Shown here: piece by piece, positions 16,967 to 27,043 of the stretch
Position numbering within the stretch: position 1 is the first letter of the stretch
Layout: each line of letters begins with the position of its first letter
Source: Parenemella sanctibonifatiensis
GTDB lineage: Bacteria; Actinomycetota; Actinomycetes; Propionibacteriales; Propionibacteriaceae
Length of the DNA: 64,000 nucleotides
Assembly: GCF_002250565.1 (NCBI RefSeq)
Contig: NZ_NMVJ01000007.1
Span: 186,001 to 250,000, forward strand
Direction: 5' to 3'
Program-made: the position numbers and the translations under genes
The notes under the pieces: model-generated
The model's database searches: none
What the model saw: only the letters and a program-made list of their open reading frames with translations
Told to the model about the DNA's origin: nothing

Positions 16967-18994
16967 ATGACTGCTGAATCAGCAACCCCGCAGAGCGGGA
17001 CTGGGCCGCAGCGCGTCACCGGTCCGCTCCGGACCGTCGCCATGCATCGCGGCTCCTTCACCACCGGCGCTCGTGGCCTGCAGGCCATCACTGTCAGCCA
17101 GGGGTCTGACTCGCCGCTGAGCATCCTCAGCGCGGACGGTCGACGCCGCGCCAGTCTGCCGCTGCCGGGCAGCACCGGCGCCTGGACGGTACGCGGGATC
17201 GGCACCACGGCGTACGTCGGCAGTTACTACCAGGGCCTGATGTACGCCGTCGACACCGACGCCGAGACCGAGGAACTGACCGTACGCGAGCTGGGTCGCC
17301 CCACCCCGGAGACGAAGTACGTCTGGGACTTCGCGGAGGTGTCGGACGGGTCGCTGATCGCCGCGACCTACCCCGATGCCAGCTTCGTGCGTTACTACCC
17401 CCAGACCGATGAGACCCAGACCGATGAGTTCCGGGTGCTGGCCACGCTGGGCACCGAGGACCAGCTCTACCTGCGCGCCGTCGCCGTCGACGAGGACCGC
17501 GATCTGGTGTGGGGTGTCATCGGCGTCACCCCCAACGAGGTGGTCGGCGTACCACTCGATCCCGACGTCGAGGCTGACCCGATCCGGATCCCGTTGGGTG
17601 ATCCGACCGCGGTTGCCCACCAGATCCGGTATGCCGCTGGGCGCCTCTGGGTGGTCACCAACAACCGGCTGTGGCTGATCGACCCCGACACTGGCAGCTG
17701 CCGGGAACTGACCGACCCGGGCACTGACGACCCGGTCGACAATCCTGTACCGAACGACAACGACGAACCTCTGATGCGCGTCATCGGTGGTGTGCTGTCC
17801 GAGCCATTCGCCGACCTCGACGGTGATCTGGGGCTGTGGTTGTTTGACGGCAGCGCGCTGTGTCATCTCGACCTGGCCACCCTGGAGCTGACCCCGGTCG
17901 TCGACGAGCCCGGATCGATCCTCGGGTCGACCATCCACGAGGACGAGTTGTGGCTGTGGGTCTCCCAGACCGAAGCCGGCCAAGCGGTACGGGAACTGTG
18001 GCAGCTCGACTCCAGCGGCTCCCTGCAGCGGCATCCTGCCGATGTCGCCGCCACCCCGCCGCACATGTTGGCGCTCGGCGAGGTGCCCGATTCGCCGGAC
18101 CTGATGGTGTCGGCCGGTCAGCAGGGCGAGTTCGGCCGCTGGGACACTGTCAGTGCGACCACCCCGTCGGTGGCCCGGCCCAGCCAGATCGAGTCCTGGG
18201 TCTGGGACGAGGGCAAGCTCTACCTGGGGGCGTACCCGCAGGCCGGGCTCGCGGTCTGGGATCCGGTCGAGGGCGGCGTGCACCAGTTCGTCGCCCTGCA
18301 CGACAGCCACCACCAGTCCCGACCGATCTGCGTCAGCGTCGCCCGCCACGACGGTGGCCGCTTCCTGTACGCCGGCACCACCCCCGGCTACGGGCTCTAT
18401 GCCGGCGGCCTGACCCGGGTCCGGCTCGATGACCCCGAGCACCCGTTCGAGTTCTGGTCGGTGGCCGGCACCGTCCACGCGGTGCGGGCCCACGGCGATG
18501 CCGTGATCCTGTCCACCTCGACCGAAGCCGGCACCGGCAGCCGCCCGGTCGAGGGTCCCGGTCGGCTGCTGCGGGTCCGTCCCGGCGGGGATTGGCGGAT
18601 CGAGGCCGAGACCGACCTGGCGTACAGCTGCATCACCGCCCTGCACGTCCAGGACGGTCAGTGGTACGCCCTCGCGGACCGGACGCTGTGTCGGCTCGAC
18701 CCGGACAGTCTCGAGCTGACGCCGGTCGTCCAGTTCGAGGGCGAGGGCCCCGCGCCGCGCCGCGGTCAGCTCAACGGGCTGCCCGGTCAGGGTCGGCTGC
18801 TGGCCCGGGTCGGCGGGACGGCGTACGCCGTGGACCTCGCCGGCGCGAGCACCGAAAGGCTGATGGACGGCGTGATCGAGGTCGCGCTGAGCCAGTGGAC
18901 CGACGAATCCGGCCCGCACGCGGTGCTGTGGGGCGTCACCGCCGGCGAACAGCCGGGCGCGGCGTACACCGACCTGCTGCGACTCGAGCTCTGA
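16967..18994 (+). CDS. Beta-propeller protein, predicted cytosolic
   Basis: A 675-residue protein made of repeated beta-sheet blades with motifs such as YVWDFAEVSDGSLIAATYP and LYLGAYPQAGLAVWDP, the pattern of WD40/YVTN-like propellers. There is no signal peptide, Tat motif or membrane helix, so it should be cytosolic. The block YLGAYP...WDP followed about 20 residues later by RPI recurs in the proteins at 21614-24481 and 28004-30379 (GRYP...RPYG and ATYP...RPYA), so the three are paralogues. The length suggests two propellers. The ligand is unknown; nearby sugar genes hint at a glycan, which is only context. Confidence 0.72.
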   Translation: MTAESATPQSGTGPQRVTGPLRTVAMHRGSFTTGARGLQAITVSQGSDSPLSILSADGRRRASLPLPGSTGAWTVRGIGTTAYVGSYYQGLMYAVDTDAETEELTVRELGRPTPETKYVWDFAEVSDGSLIAATYPDASFVRYYPQTDETQTDEFRVLATLGTEDQLYLRAVAVDEDRDLVWGVIGVTPNEVVGVPLDPDVEADPIRIPLGDPTAVAHQIRYAAGRLWVVTNNRLWLIDPDTGSCRELTDPGTDDPVDNPVPNDNDEPLMRVIGGVLSEPFADLDGDLGLWLFDGSALCHLDLATLELTPVVDEPGSILGSTIHEDELWLWVSQTEAGQAVRELWQLDSSGSLQRHPADVAATPPHMLALGEVPDSPDLMVSAGQQGEFGRWDTVSATTPSVARPSQIESWVWDEGKLYLGAYPQAGLAVWDPVEGGVHQFVALHDSHHQSRPICVSVARHDGGRFLYAGTTPGYGLYAGGLTRVRLDDPEHPFEFWSVAGTVHAVRAHGDAVILSTSTEAGTGSRPVEGPGRLLRVRPGGDWRIEAETDLAYSCITALHVQDGQWYALADRTLCRLDPDSLELTPVVQFEGEGPAPRRGQLNGLPGQGRLLARVGGTAYAVDLAGASTERLMDGVIEVALSQWTDESGPHAVLWGVTAGEQPGAAYTDLLRLEL

Positions 18995-19012
18995 GCGCTT
19001 GCTCGGACATCA

Positions 19013-19071
19013 TCGGCAACTCGAGCGCGCCGGCGTACGGTCATGGGCGGCACGGACGATCGAGTTGCCGA
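19013..19071. terminator. Inverted repeat between convergent genes
   Basis: Perfect 12-bp arms (TCGGCAACTCGA at 19013-19024 and its complement at 19060-19071) flank a 35-base loop. It lies between the convergent propeller and ABC ATPase genes and may stop transcription from both sides. Confidence 0.45.
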
Positions 19072-19083
19072 GAATGCCCAGCG

Positions 19084-19935
19084 TCAGATCTCTTCGGTGG
19101 TCGCCGGCGATTCCTTGACCTTGGACGCCTCCATGTAGGCATCGATCATCTCCTCGGGCTTGCCGCGGCCGCGGAACTGGCCGTGGTCCAGCCACAGCAC
19201 CTCGTCGCACATGGCCTTGATCGACTGGAGGCCGTGGCTCACCACGAACATCGCGCGGGCCTGGTGCCGCAGCTCCTCCATCTTGGCGTTGGCCTTGTCC
19301 CGGAAGTATGCATCGCCGGCCGACAGGGCCTCGTCGACCATGAAGATGTCGGGATCCATGTGGACGCCGACCGCGAACCCGACCCGGGCCGTCATGCCTG
19401 AGCTGTAGGTGCGCATCGGGGCATCGATGAAGTCACCGAGCTCGGTCCAGGCCGCGATCTCTTCGGCCCGTTCGTCGACCTCGGAGCGGGTCAGGCCTGA
19501 GGCCAGCGCACCCAGCACGATGTTTTCCCGGCCCGACAGGGCCGAGTTGAAGCCGACGCCGAGCGCCAGCAACGTGGACACCTTGCCCCACACCTCGACC
19601 TGTCCCGAGGTGGGCGGCAGGATCCCCGACATCGCCCGCAGCAGGGTGGATTTGCCGGCGCCGTTGTGGCCGATGATGCCCATCGTGGTGCCGCGCTTGA
19701 CCTCGAAGGAGAGGTCCTTGATCGCCTCGATCTCCTTGATGGCGCGCTGGCCTCGGCTCATCCGGATCAGCGCCTGCTTGAAGGTGGGGCGCTTCTCCAA
19801 GGTGGTGCGGTAGGTGATCGAGAGCTGCTCGACCTTGACCGCCAGGTCGGTTCGTTCCGGCCCGGCCGTCTCCACGGTGCGCGGCGTGGCGCGCGTACCG
19901 GATCGTTTCTCAGTAGATGCGGACAGCGAAATCAC
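19084..19935 (-). CDS. Polysaccharide/teichoic acid export ABC ATPase (TagH/Wzt-like)
   Basis: ATPase of an ABC-2 exporter for lipid-linked surface polymers. In 283 residues it has Walker A GHNGAGKST, the signature YSSGMTARVGFAV, Walker B DIFMVDEAL and the H-loop VVSHGL. The N-terminal TYRTTLEKRPTFKQAL preceding the ATPase core is typical of TagH/RfbE/Wzt. It lacks the C-terminal polymer-binding domain of Wzt, so transport would not need end recognition. No ATG fits; the GTG at 19935 has AGGGA upstream and overlaps the permease end by 26 bases. Confidence 0.85.
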   Translation of the reverse strand: MISLSASTEKRSGTRATPRTVETAGPERTDLAVKVEQLSITYRTTLEKRPTFKQALIRMSRGQRAIKEIEAIKDLSFEVKRGTTMGIIGHNGAGKSTLLRAMSGILPPTSGQVEVWGKVSTLLALGVGFNSALSGRENIVLGALASGLTRSEVDERAEEIAAWTELGDFIDAPMRTYSSGMTARVGFAVGVHMDPDIFMVDEALSAGDAYFRDKANAKMEELRHQARAMFVVSHGLQSIKAMCDEVLWLDHGQFRGRGKPEEMIDAYMEASKVKESPATTEEI

Positions 19936-20779
19936 GCTCCCTGGTGATGAAGAACAGGCCGCCGAGCAGCGCCATGCCGATGCTCCACGCCGCCGAGATC
20001 GCCCACAGGTGCCATGCCGGCATGGTGGCGTGTTGCAGCAGCTGGGTGTAGCCGGTGAGCATGGCGTACATCGGGTTGAGGATCGCCAACTGGGCGACCT
20101 CACCGAGCCGGCTCAAATCGGCACCGGTCCACAGCACCGGCGAGAGATAGAGCCACAGCCGGTTGATGTAGGGCAGGAAGGACTGGGTGTCGCGGAAATA
20201 GACCTGCAGGGCGGCGAAGAAGCACGCCAGGCCGGCGCCGAAGAGCACCATGAAGGCCGCGAAGACCAGCGACAGCAACATCAACGGCGACCACGGATTG
20301 CCGGTGAAGAGCTGGAAGATGAGGATCACCGGGACGGTCGGCAAGAACCGGAAGACCGCGGTCCGCACCACCGACAGCGGGATCAGGATCCGGGGGAAGG
20401 CCGTGTTGAGTAGCAGCTTGCCGGCGGTGGTGACCGAGGAAGCGCCGGAGGTCATCGCGGTGGTGACCATCGTGAAGATGAACAGGCTGCCGGTCAGGTG
20501 GGTGAAATATTCGGGGTTGTCCTTGCCGCGGCCGGTGAGGATGTTGACGAGCAGGAAATAGACCCCGGCCAGCAGCACTGGATTCAGCACCAGCCACAGC
20601 TGCCCGAACACAGTGTTGGAGTTGGCGCTGCGGATGTTGGCGCGGGAATACTCCGCGGCGAAGGCGCGACGGCGCCAGGTCTCACGCAGGTACGCCGGCA
20701 GCCTCGGCAGGCCCCCGGCCTGGGTGCTGTAGCGGTTGTAGACCGGCGCAAACTCGCGGTCGTCGGTGGCGGTACTCAT
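19910..20779 (-). CDS. ABC-2 type polysaccharide export permease (TagG/Wzm-like)
   Basis: A 289-residue membrane protein with six predicted helices. The amphipathic N-terminus before VFGQLWLVLNPVLLAGVYFLL and the YFRDTQSFLPYINRLWLYLSPV motif are characteristic of TagG/Wzm polymer exporters. It pairs with the overlapping downstream ATPase. I see no glycosyltransferase genes nearby, so the polymer it exports is not identified. The ATG has no ribosome binding site but a -10 box eight bases upstream, suggesting a leaderless start of this two-gene transcript. Confidence 0.87.
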   Translation of the reverse strand: MSTATDDREFAPVYNRYSTQAGGLPRLPAYLRETWRRRAFAAEYSRANIRSANSNTVFGQLWLVLNPVLLAGVYFLLVNILTGRGKDNPEYFTHLTGSLFIFTMVTTAMTSGASSVTTAGKLLLNTAFPRILIPLSVVRTAVFRFLPTVPVILIFQLFTGNPWSPLMLLSLVFAAFMVLFGAGLACFFAALQVYFRDTQSFLPYINRLWLYLSPVLWTGADLSRLGEVAQLAILNPMYAMLTGYTQLLQHATMPAWHLWAISAAWSIGMALLGGLFFITRERDFAVRIY

Positions 20780-20787
20780 CGGTCGGA

Positions 20788-20793
20788 AGCCTA
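20788..20793 (-). promoter_or_regulatory. -10 box of a leaderless promoter
   Basis: Read on the minus strand, TAGGCT ends eight bases before the permease ATG (20779). Confidence 0.5.
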
Positions 20794-20845
20794 CGCGGTC
20801 CGGGCGCTGTGGTGCGTGATCTGCGCGGCGTACGGGTGAGTGGGC

Positions 20846-21550
20846 TCAGCGCTGCTGCCATTGGTCGGGCGCGGAATACCAGCTCTGGGCCGAGGGAGCT
20901 GACTGCTGTGCGTCCCACTGCTCATCGAACTGCTGCGCATCCAGTTGCGGCCCCAGTGCGGTGTGCCGCGCGGCCTGCCGCTGCAGCCAGGCGCCGTGGT
21001 AGTCCTGCAGCACCTGACTCACCATGGTGTTGTTGCTCCGCCCGGGCACCACCGGCATCAGCATCTTCGGCGCCACTGCGAAGGAGCACTTGTAGAGGGT
21101 GAGGTTGCCCCAGGTCTGGAAGCGAGTCCAGCCCGACCGGGCGGCCCGCCACCCCTGAGGGTCGTGCAGCACCACCCGAGCGGCGGTGTTGCCCATTCGG
21201 CTGAAGTGCTTGATCTCCTTGACCTGGTCCCAGCTGATCCAGCCGCTCTGGGCGCCGGCGTTGGACTCGAAGCCGTCATGGGTGACGCGCAGCCCGAACG
21301 GCGCCTTCTTCATCTCGGAGAAGGTGCTGACGTTGATCGCGATCGCCAGCGAGGTGAGCAGGAGACCGACCCCGGTCAGGATCGGGCCAGGGCTCTCCAA
21401 CAGGACCGCGGCCAAGAGGGACAGGACCATGACCACAGCGGCGAACGCGCCGATCACCCACATGGTCGTCAACCAGCCCTGGACGGTGGACTTGTTGATG
21501 GGGACAACGACCTCGGGCGGCAACGGCGGGCGCTCGTCAGGATTGGTCAC
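20846..21550 (-). CDS. Membrane protein with PH-like domain
   Basis: No firm family. The 234-residue protein has two helices (about 27-76) and then a domain beginning PFGLRVTHDGFESNAG, with WISWDQVKEIKHF and ARVVLHDPQGW, a layout seen in bacterial membrane proteins with a PH-like (YcxB-like) domain. The C-terminus is rich in Gln and Ala. I chose the GTG at 21550 (VTNPDERPPLPPE), which has GGGAGAG upstream, over a codon ten residues earlier. It lies upstream of the export ABC genes on the same strand, without overlap. Confidence 0.65.
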   Translation of the reverse strand: MTNPDERPPLPPEVVVPINKSTVQGWLTTMWVIGAFAAVVMVLSLLAAVLLESPGPILTGVGLLLTSLAIAINVSTFSEMKKAPFGLRVTHDGFESNAGAQSGWISWDQVKEIKHFSRMGNTAARVVLHDPQGWRAARSGWTRFQTWGNLTLYKCSFAVAPKMLMPVVPGRSNNTMVSQVLQDYHGAWLQRQAARHTALGPQLDAQQFDEQWDAQQSAPSAQSWYSAPDQWQQR

Positions 21551-21613
21551 CGCACCAGTCTCTCCCGTCCACCGGGTCACGGCAACCGTGCGGCCCGGCG
21601 TACCCGATGGCCG

Positions 21614-24481
21614 TCAGTGGCGCCGCAGGCCCACGTACGCCGCTGCGGCCGCCAACAGCGCACCGATGCCGAGGACGCTGCCCAACCCGGTCATCTCACC
21701 GGTTTCGGGCAGTCGGGTCGGGCTGGCGGTCGGAGCGGTCGGCGAGGGATCCGCTGGTGTGGTGGGGCTGGGCTCGGTGGGGCTGGGTTCGGTCGGGCCG
21801 GGCTCGGTCGGCGATGGTGTCGGAGTCGGCTCGCCCGCTGCTACCGCCGAGGTCTGGGCCGTGACGATGCGAACCAGCCGAGTGTCCGAGTCGGTCCACA
21901 GGTTGCCCCACCGGTCGATGTCCAGGCGCCAGCCCACCGAGCGGGGAGTGGCGATCTCGGTCAGCTCGAAATTGCCGGCCGCGGCCGCCTCCGGGTCGAA
22001 GCTGATCAGGTGACCGGCGAGGTTGGCATAGATGAGGCCGTCGGCAGCCTGGATCAACTCACCGCGCTGGCCCCCGATGAGACCGTCGCCGTCACCCCAG
22101 GGCAGGTCGAAGCGCTGCAGCACCTCTTCGCTGACGGGGTCCATCACCACGAGCTGACCATGACCCCACAGCCACAGCAGCCCCTGCGCGTCGGTGGTCA
22201 CCGCCGAGATCGCGCGGGCTCCCTCGATGGGAGTCAGCTCCCGCACTTCCTCGGTGGCCGGGTCAAAGACCAGCAGTATGGCCTGGTCTTCGGTCGGCTG
22301 GTGGGTGTAGCCGAAGTAGATGTTGCCGGCGCCGAAGATCTTGCCGCCGGCCGCGGTCAGGTCGTTGACCGACTGGGCACCGATCGGAGCCTCGAGGACG
22401 GTGCACTCCTCGGTGCTCAGGTCCAGCCAACCGAAGGCGCCGGCCGAGCCACCGCCACCGGCCTGGGTGCCGAAGTAGAGCCGGTCATCGACCGCCAGCA
22501 GACCGTAGGGACGGTCCTGGTCGTGGCCGACCTCGCAGACCACCTGCGGGGCCACCGCCGGGGTCGACTGCAGGTCCTCGGGCGCGAACCGTTCGATGTT
22601 GCCGGTCGGATAGCGGCCGACATAGATCGCCCCGTCGTGGCTGATCATCTCCTCGTTCTGCCCGCCCACGACGTACGTGGAGTGATCGGGCCGCATCGGG
22701 GCTTGGGCGCCGGTGCCACCGACCAGATAGCCGGAGGTGTAGATGTTGTCGTCGGGCCCGACCGTGATGGAGTTGATCCGGGTCGAGACCTGGGGCTGGT
22801 TCTCCACCAGGAACTGACCGTACGCCTCGGTCTCGAGGTTGTAGCGCACCAAGTAGCCGCCGGCATTCAGGCCGACGACGGTCTGACCGGGCCATTCCGG
22901 ATCGGGGATTTCGATGGTGTCCCAGCGGCGCGACGCGATGCCGGGCGTCTCTGCGGGCGTCTCTCGTTCTGCCTGGGCGATGAGCTCCTGATTGTCGATG
23001 TCGTCCCCGGACAGATCCAGGGCGTCCAGCGCGGCCAGGTCGAGCTCGATGATGCGACGGTCCTCGACGTTCTTGTTGTAGTAGATCTTGCCGTCGGTCG
23101 GCTTGGAGGAGCCGTTGTACCAGACCGGGCCGATCTCGCCGATGTTCTCGGCGACCAAGGCGCCGTCACCGTCGCGCCCCACCTTGAGAATCACGAGGCG
23201 GTCGGTCGAGGAGTTGCCGGGTCCGGTCCACGCGATGACGTAGCCGTCGCGCGCCTCGACGCCGTAGACCCAGTTCTGGTCCCGCATGAAGTCGCTGTGC
23301 TCGGCCAGATCGACACAGTCGGTGTCGTCGTCGATCGAGCAGCCGAAGAGATGTGCCGTCCCGGGTCCGGTCCCGGTGCCGGTGAACACGGTGCGAGTGG
23401 TGTTCTCGTAGGTGAGGGGACGGGCGTACGCCGCGTCGCTGGTGAGCGGCTGGTCGCCGAACTCGTGGAAGCCGGGTGCTTGGTCGACGTCGAGGCCCTC
23501 TTCGACGTAGGAGTACATCTTGGCGCCGGACCAGCCGGCGGTGGGCTCACCCCAGGTCGAGCCGTAGGCGATGCCGTCCTCGTCGAAGTCGACGTCGTAG
23601 AGGAAGCCGACATGCTCCATCGGCGGGGCGCCGACGTTGACGGCCTCGGCCTCGCCCGGCGTCCACAGCCACAGCGCCGGGGCGCCGTAACCGGCGACGT
23701 ACACCGTGCCGGTGACGGGATTCTGGCGGATTCCCCAGGAGCCCGTCAGGCCGGGCATTTCGACGGTCTGGGTGATCTCCTGGGTCACGATGTCGACGAC
23801 CGTGAGGATGGCGGGCGAGGTCGCCGAGCCGGTGCCGACGGTGAAGACGACCGCGCGGCCGTCCTCATCGAAGCCGGCATCCATCGAGAAGTACTGCGCG
23901 TTCTTGGTGACTTGCGGTTCGGTGACGGTGCCGGCCGCGCTGACCAACACCTGGTCGACGGTGGCGGCGGTGCCGGTGATGAGCACCCGTACGCCGTCGG
24001 CCCCGGCGGGACGGTCCGCGCGGACCACCAACAGACCCTCGGCGTCGACGCGGCCGGGCTCGCTGACCCCGACCGGTTCCTCACCGGCGAGCCATTGCAG
24101 CCGCAGCTCGGTGACACCGTCGGTCTCCACCACGTCGGCGAAGGCGGTGAAGTCATCGCCCTCGTTGAGCGGCTGCGGATCCGAGGCCACCGTCGGCGTC
24201 GCGCAGTCCCCGGTCGCTTCCAGGCGCAGCGAGTTGGCGCCCTCGGTGGACTGGTCGGTGGTGATCGAGGAGGCACCGGAGCAGTCCGCTGCGGGCGTAC
24301 CGTCGATGGTCGTCGACGACCAACCGGTCAGATTCTCCTCGAAACTGTGGTTGGTGAGCGCGATCTCGGAGGTCGCTTCGGGGATGTCCTGAGCGTGCGC
24401 GGAGCCGGGCAGCAACGCGAGGGTGAGGCCGAAGCTCGCGGCGACCAGGCCAGCGGTCCGGAGCGGGTGATGAGATGTCAC
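21614..24481 (-). CDS. Sortase-anchored beta-propeller surface protein
   Basis: A 955-residue secreted protein. It has a signal peptide ending near SAHAQD, a beta-sandwich-like N-terminal domain (about 35-180) that resembles carbohydrate-binding modules (NHSFEENLTGW), and a long multi-blade propeller. A Thr/Pro/Glu-rich wall-spanning stretch follows, then a sortase signal LPETG, a hydrophobic helix and the basic end LRRH. It should be linked to the cell wall. The N-terminal domain and propeller motifs are shared with the Tat-exported protein at 28004. The GTG at 24481 has GAAGGGA upstream. No sortase gene is in the window. Confidence 0.85.
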   Translation of the reverse strand: MTSHHPLRTAGLVAASFGLTLALLPGSAHAQDIPEATSEIALTNHSFEENLTGWSSTTIDGTPAADCSGASSITTDQSTEGANSLRLEATGDCATPTVASDPQPLNEGDDFTAFADVVETDGVTELRLQWLAGEEPVGVSEPGRVDAEGLLVVRADRPAGADGVRVLITGTAATVDQVLVSAAGTVTEPQVTKNAQYFSMDAGFDEDGRAVVFTVGTGSATSPAILTVVDIVTQEITQTVEMPGLTGSWGIRQNPVTGTVYVAGYGAPALWLWTPGEAEAVNVGAPPMEHVGFLYDVDFDEDGIAYGSTWGEPTAGWSGAKMYSYVEEGLDVDQAPGFHEFGDQPLTSDAAYARPLTYENTTRTVFTGTGTGPGTAHLFGCSIDDDTDCVDLAEHSDFMRDQNWVYGVEARDGYVIAWTGPGNSSTDRLVILKVGRDGDGALVAENIGEIGPVWYNGSSKPTDGKIYYNKNVEDRRIIELDLAALDALDLSGDDIDNQELIAQAERETPAETPGIASRRWDTIEIPDPEWPGQTVVGLNAGGYLVRYNLETEAYGQFLVENQPQVSTRINSITVGPDDNIYTSGYLVGGTGAQAPMRPDHSTYVVGGQNEEMISHDGAIYVGRYPTGNIERFAPEDLQSTPAVAPQVVCEVGHDQDRPYGLLAVDDRLYFGTQAGGGGSAGAFGWLDLSTEECTVLEAPIGAQSVNDLTAAGGKIFGAGNIYFGYTHQPTEDQAILLVFDPATEEVRELTPIEGARAISAVTTDAQGLLWLWGHGQLVVMDPVSEEVLQRFDLPWGDGDGLIGGQRGELIQAADGLIYANLAGHLISFDPEAAAAGNFELTEIATPRSVGWRLDIDRWGNLWTDSDTRLVRIVTAQTSAVAAGEPTPTPSPTEPGPTEPSPTEPSPTTPADPSPTAPTASPTRLPETGEMTGLGSVLGIGALLAAAAAYVGLRRH

Positions 24482-24664
24482 GGGGTCCCTTCGTTGGGTG
24501 CTCCCCACACCCTAAGCAACGAGGCGCGCCCAATGGAAGTGCAACAACCGATTTCTATTTCCGCGGGTACGCCGCCGGTCCGCACGTACGCGGCGGCGGC
24601 CCGGACGAATCCGGACCGCCGCCCTCACCCAGCCCCCCGGCTGGGGAGCCCGCTCAACAGGGAC

Positions 24665-27043
24665 TCATGCGTCGGCCAGCGCCGCCACCGGCGGGACCTT
24701 CGCCGCCTTCTGGCCCGGCGCGATCGAGGCGACCACGGCGGCCAGCAACGCGACCACGACCACCGCGGTGAGCTGGATCCCGTAGACCGCGAAGACGGGC
24801 TCGCCGTAATTGAACTGCGTCGACGCCGCCCAGTTCGCCAACGCGCCGAAGCCGAACCCGGCACCGACACCGACCAGGACGGCCGCGCCGGCCAACAGCA
24901 GCGCCTCGTAGCTGAGCATCTGACGCAGCTGCCCGCGCTGGACACCCAGCGCCCGGAGCAGCCCGGACTCCTGGGTGCGTTCCAGCACCGACAGGCCCAG
25001 GGTGTTGCCGACGCCGACCAGGGCGATCAGGACCGCCACCCCGAGCAGCACCGTGATCACCATCACCAGGATGCCGATCACCTCATTCATCGCGTCGACC
25101 AGCAGCGCAGCGCCGTTGACGTCTGCGGTGGGCAGCAGGTCCTGCAGCGTCACGGTCACGTCCCGGGCGGCCTCGGTCGAATCAAGCGCCACCCACCACA
25201 GCTGCAGTCCGGTGTCAGGGACCAGCGCGGCGTACGTCTGAGGCGCGACCAGCGGGATCCCGGCCCCGTACGCGTGCACCACCCGCAGCTCGCGGGATTC
25301 GCCGGTCTCCGGATTGGTGATGGTGACCAGTTCGCCGGCCTCGTAGGACGCGTCCGGACTCATCAGGATCTCGTCGGCGGCCGGCACCGGGAACTGCTGT
25401 CGGGTGACCTGGTCCAGTTCCGCGGTCCGCGGCGCGATCATCCCCTCGGACGTCTGACCGTACGCCGTCGGCACGATCTGGCGTACCCCTTCGACGGCGC
25501 TGGCCTCGGTCCGCACACTGTCAGCCGGCGGCTCAGTCGGGATGACCATCAGGTCGACCGGATAGCGGCGTTCCAGCTCGGCGGCGGTGGTCGCCGACAG
25601 GCTGGCCGACGCCACCTGGAGAGTGACGACCAGACCGACGGCGAGCATCAGTGCCGTGGCGGTGGTGGCGCTCCGGCCCGGGTTGCGGCGAGTGTTCGAG
25701 ACCGCCAACTTGCCGGTGGTGCCGGGCAGCAGCTTGCCCAACAACCCGGTCAGCGCGGTGACATACAGCGGCGCGGCGAGCAGGACTCCGAGGGCCAGCA
25801 GGGCCGATCCGGCGATGGCGAGCAGCAGCGCGGAGTCGGTGTTGACGAAGGCCAACCCGATCACCCCGACGCCCGCCAGGCCCAGCACTCCGGCGACGAT
25901 CCCGCGTCCGACCGACGCACGGCGGGTGACCGCGGCGGTGTCGGGCCGCAATGATTCCAGCGGATGTACGCGGGTGGCCTTGAGGATCGGCAGCACTGAC
26001 GCTGCCAGCGTCAGGACGACACCGAACACCCAGGAACCGGCCAACTGCAGCGGGTCAAGTGCCAGCCCGAAACCGAGCGAACCGGCCAGCCACGACACCG
26101 CGGCGCCGACGCCGATGCCGAGCAGGACGCCCAGGGCCGAGCCGGCGGCACCAATGACGACCGCCTCGATGGTGAAGCCCGCGCGTACCTGACCGCGATG
26201 GGCGCCGATGGTGCGCAGCAGACCGAGTTGGCGGCGCCGTTGGGTGATGAGGATGGTGAAGGTGTTGGCGATGATGATCGCTCCGACCAGAGCAGCGATG
26301 GCGGCGAAGCTCATCAGCATCATCGTCGGCGCGGCCGCATCGGTGGTGAGCTCTGCCAGTGCCGCGTCTGCGTACTCACGGGCCGTGTGGACGGTGGTGC
26401 CCGCCGGCGCCTGGGCCTGCAGATCGGACTGGAGTGCGGCCAGGTCGGTGCCCGGTTCGGCCATCACCAACCAGGCGTCCGGCACCAGCGGCATCTCCGG
26501 ATCGGAGGTGAAGTCGTCAGGATGGAGCAGCCCGACCTGGCCGCCGCCCATCGCCTGGCTCGGCGACAGGATGCCGACCACGGGCACCGGCTTGTCGAGC
26601 TGCAGCGTGTCGCCGACCCCGATCTCCAAGGCCGAGGCCAAGTCCTGGTCGATGGCGACCTCGCCGGGGCGTTCCGGGACCCGACCCTCGCGGGGCTGCA
26701 GCCACAGCAGATCCGGGTCCGAGGGCACCGAGTACGCCTGCAGCCAGGTTCGGGTGCTGCCCCGTTCGATGTCAAAGTAGGTGCTGTACTGCGGCTCGTA
26801 GGTCTTCACCCCGGGCATCTGGCCCAGCTTGTCCAGCCCTTCGACGGCGTACGGGTCCTCCGGGACGACGACCAGATCGGCCCGCGAGGAGGATTCGGTC
26901 TGCCCGAAGGCCATCGCCCGATTCTGGGTGCCCACGAAGACGAAGGTGGCCGCGACGAAGCCGACCGAGATGGCGATGGCGATGATGACCGCGATGACGC
27001 GGCGCGGATGGTGTCGAAGTTCGGCGAGGCTGACCTTGATCAT
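24665..27043 (-). CDS. ABC transporter permease, FtsX/MacB type
   Basis: A 792-residue permease with an N-terminal helix (about 15-36), a large extracytoplasmic MacB-like domain, three helices (about 245-360), a mid-protein helix pair, a second outside domain, and three C-terminal helices. This duplicated FtsX layout is typical of actinobacterial exporters of the MacB/LolCDE group. These move lipoproteins, peptides or antibiotics, or pass force to cell-wall enzymes; the substrate here is unknown. The ATG overlaps the stop of the ATPase gene, so the two form one transporter. Confidence 0.87.
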   Translation of the reverse strand: MIKVSLAELRHHPRRVIAVIIAIAISVGFVAATFVFVGTQNRAMAFGQTESSSRADLVVVPEDPYAVEGLDKLGQMPGVKTYEPQYSTYFDIERGSTRTWLQAYSVPSDPDLLWLQPREGRVPERPGEVAIDQDLASALEIGVGDTLQLDKPVPVVGILSPSQAMGGGQVGLLHPDDFTSDPEMPLVPDAWLVMAEPGTDLAALQSDLQAQAPAGTTVHTAREYADAALAELTTDAAAPTMMLMSFAAIAALVGAIIIANTFTILITQRRRQLGLLRTIGAHRGQVRAGFTIEAVVIGAAGSALGVLLGIGVGAAVSWLAGSLGFGLALDPLQLAGSWVFGVVLTLAASVLPILKATRVHPLESLRPDTAAVTRRASVGRGIVAGVLGLAGVGVIGLAFVNTDSALLLAIAGSALLALGVLLAAPLYVTALTGLLGKLLPGTTGKLAVSNTRRNPGRSATTATALMLAVGLVVTLQVASASLSATTAAELERRYPVDLMVIPTEPPADSVRTEASAVEGVRQIVPTAYGQTSEGMIAPRTAELDQVTRQQFPVPAADEILMSPDASYEAGELVTITNPETGESRELRVVHAYGAGIPLVAPQTYAALVPDTGLQLWWVALDSTEAARDVTVTLQDLLPTADVNGAALLVDAMNEVIGILVMVITVLLGVAVLIALVGVGNTLGLSVLERTQESGLLRALGVQRGQLRQMLSYEALLLAGAAVLVGVGAGFGFGALANWAASTQFNYGEPVFAVYGIQLTAVVVVALLAAVVASIAPGQKAAKVPPVAALADA

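Noticed and set aside
20945-25954. Very long open frame of more than 1600 codons on the plus strand
   Set aside because: It runs antisense across several genes with good motifs (export permease region, sortase-anchored propeller, ABC permease). It has low-complexity Arg/Gly/Asp-rich composition typical of antisense frames in high-GC DNA.
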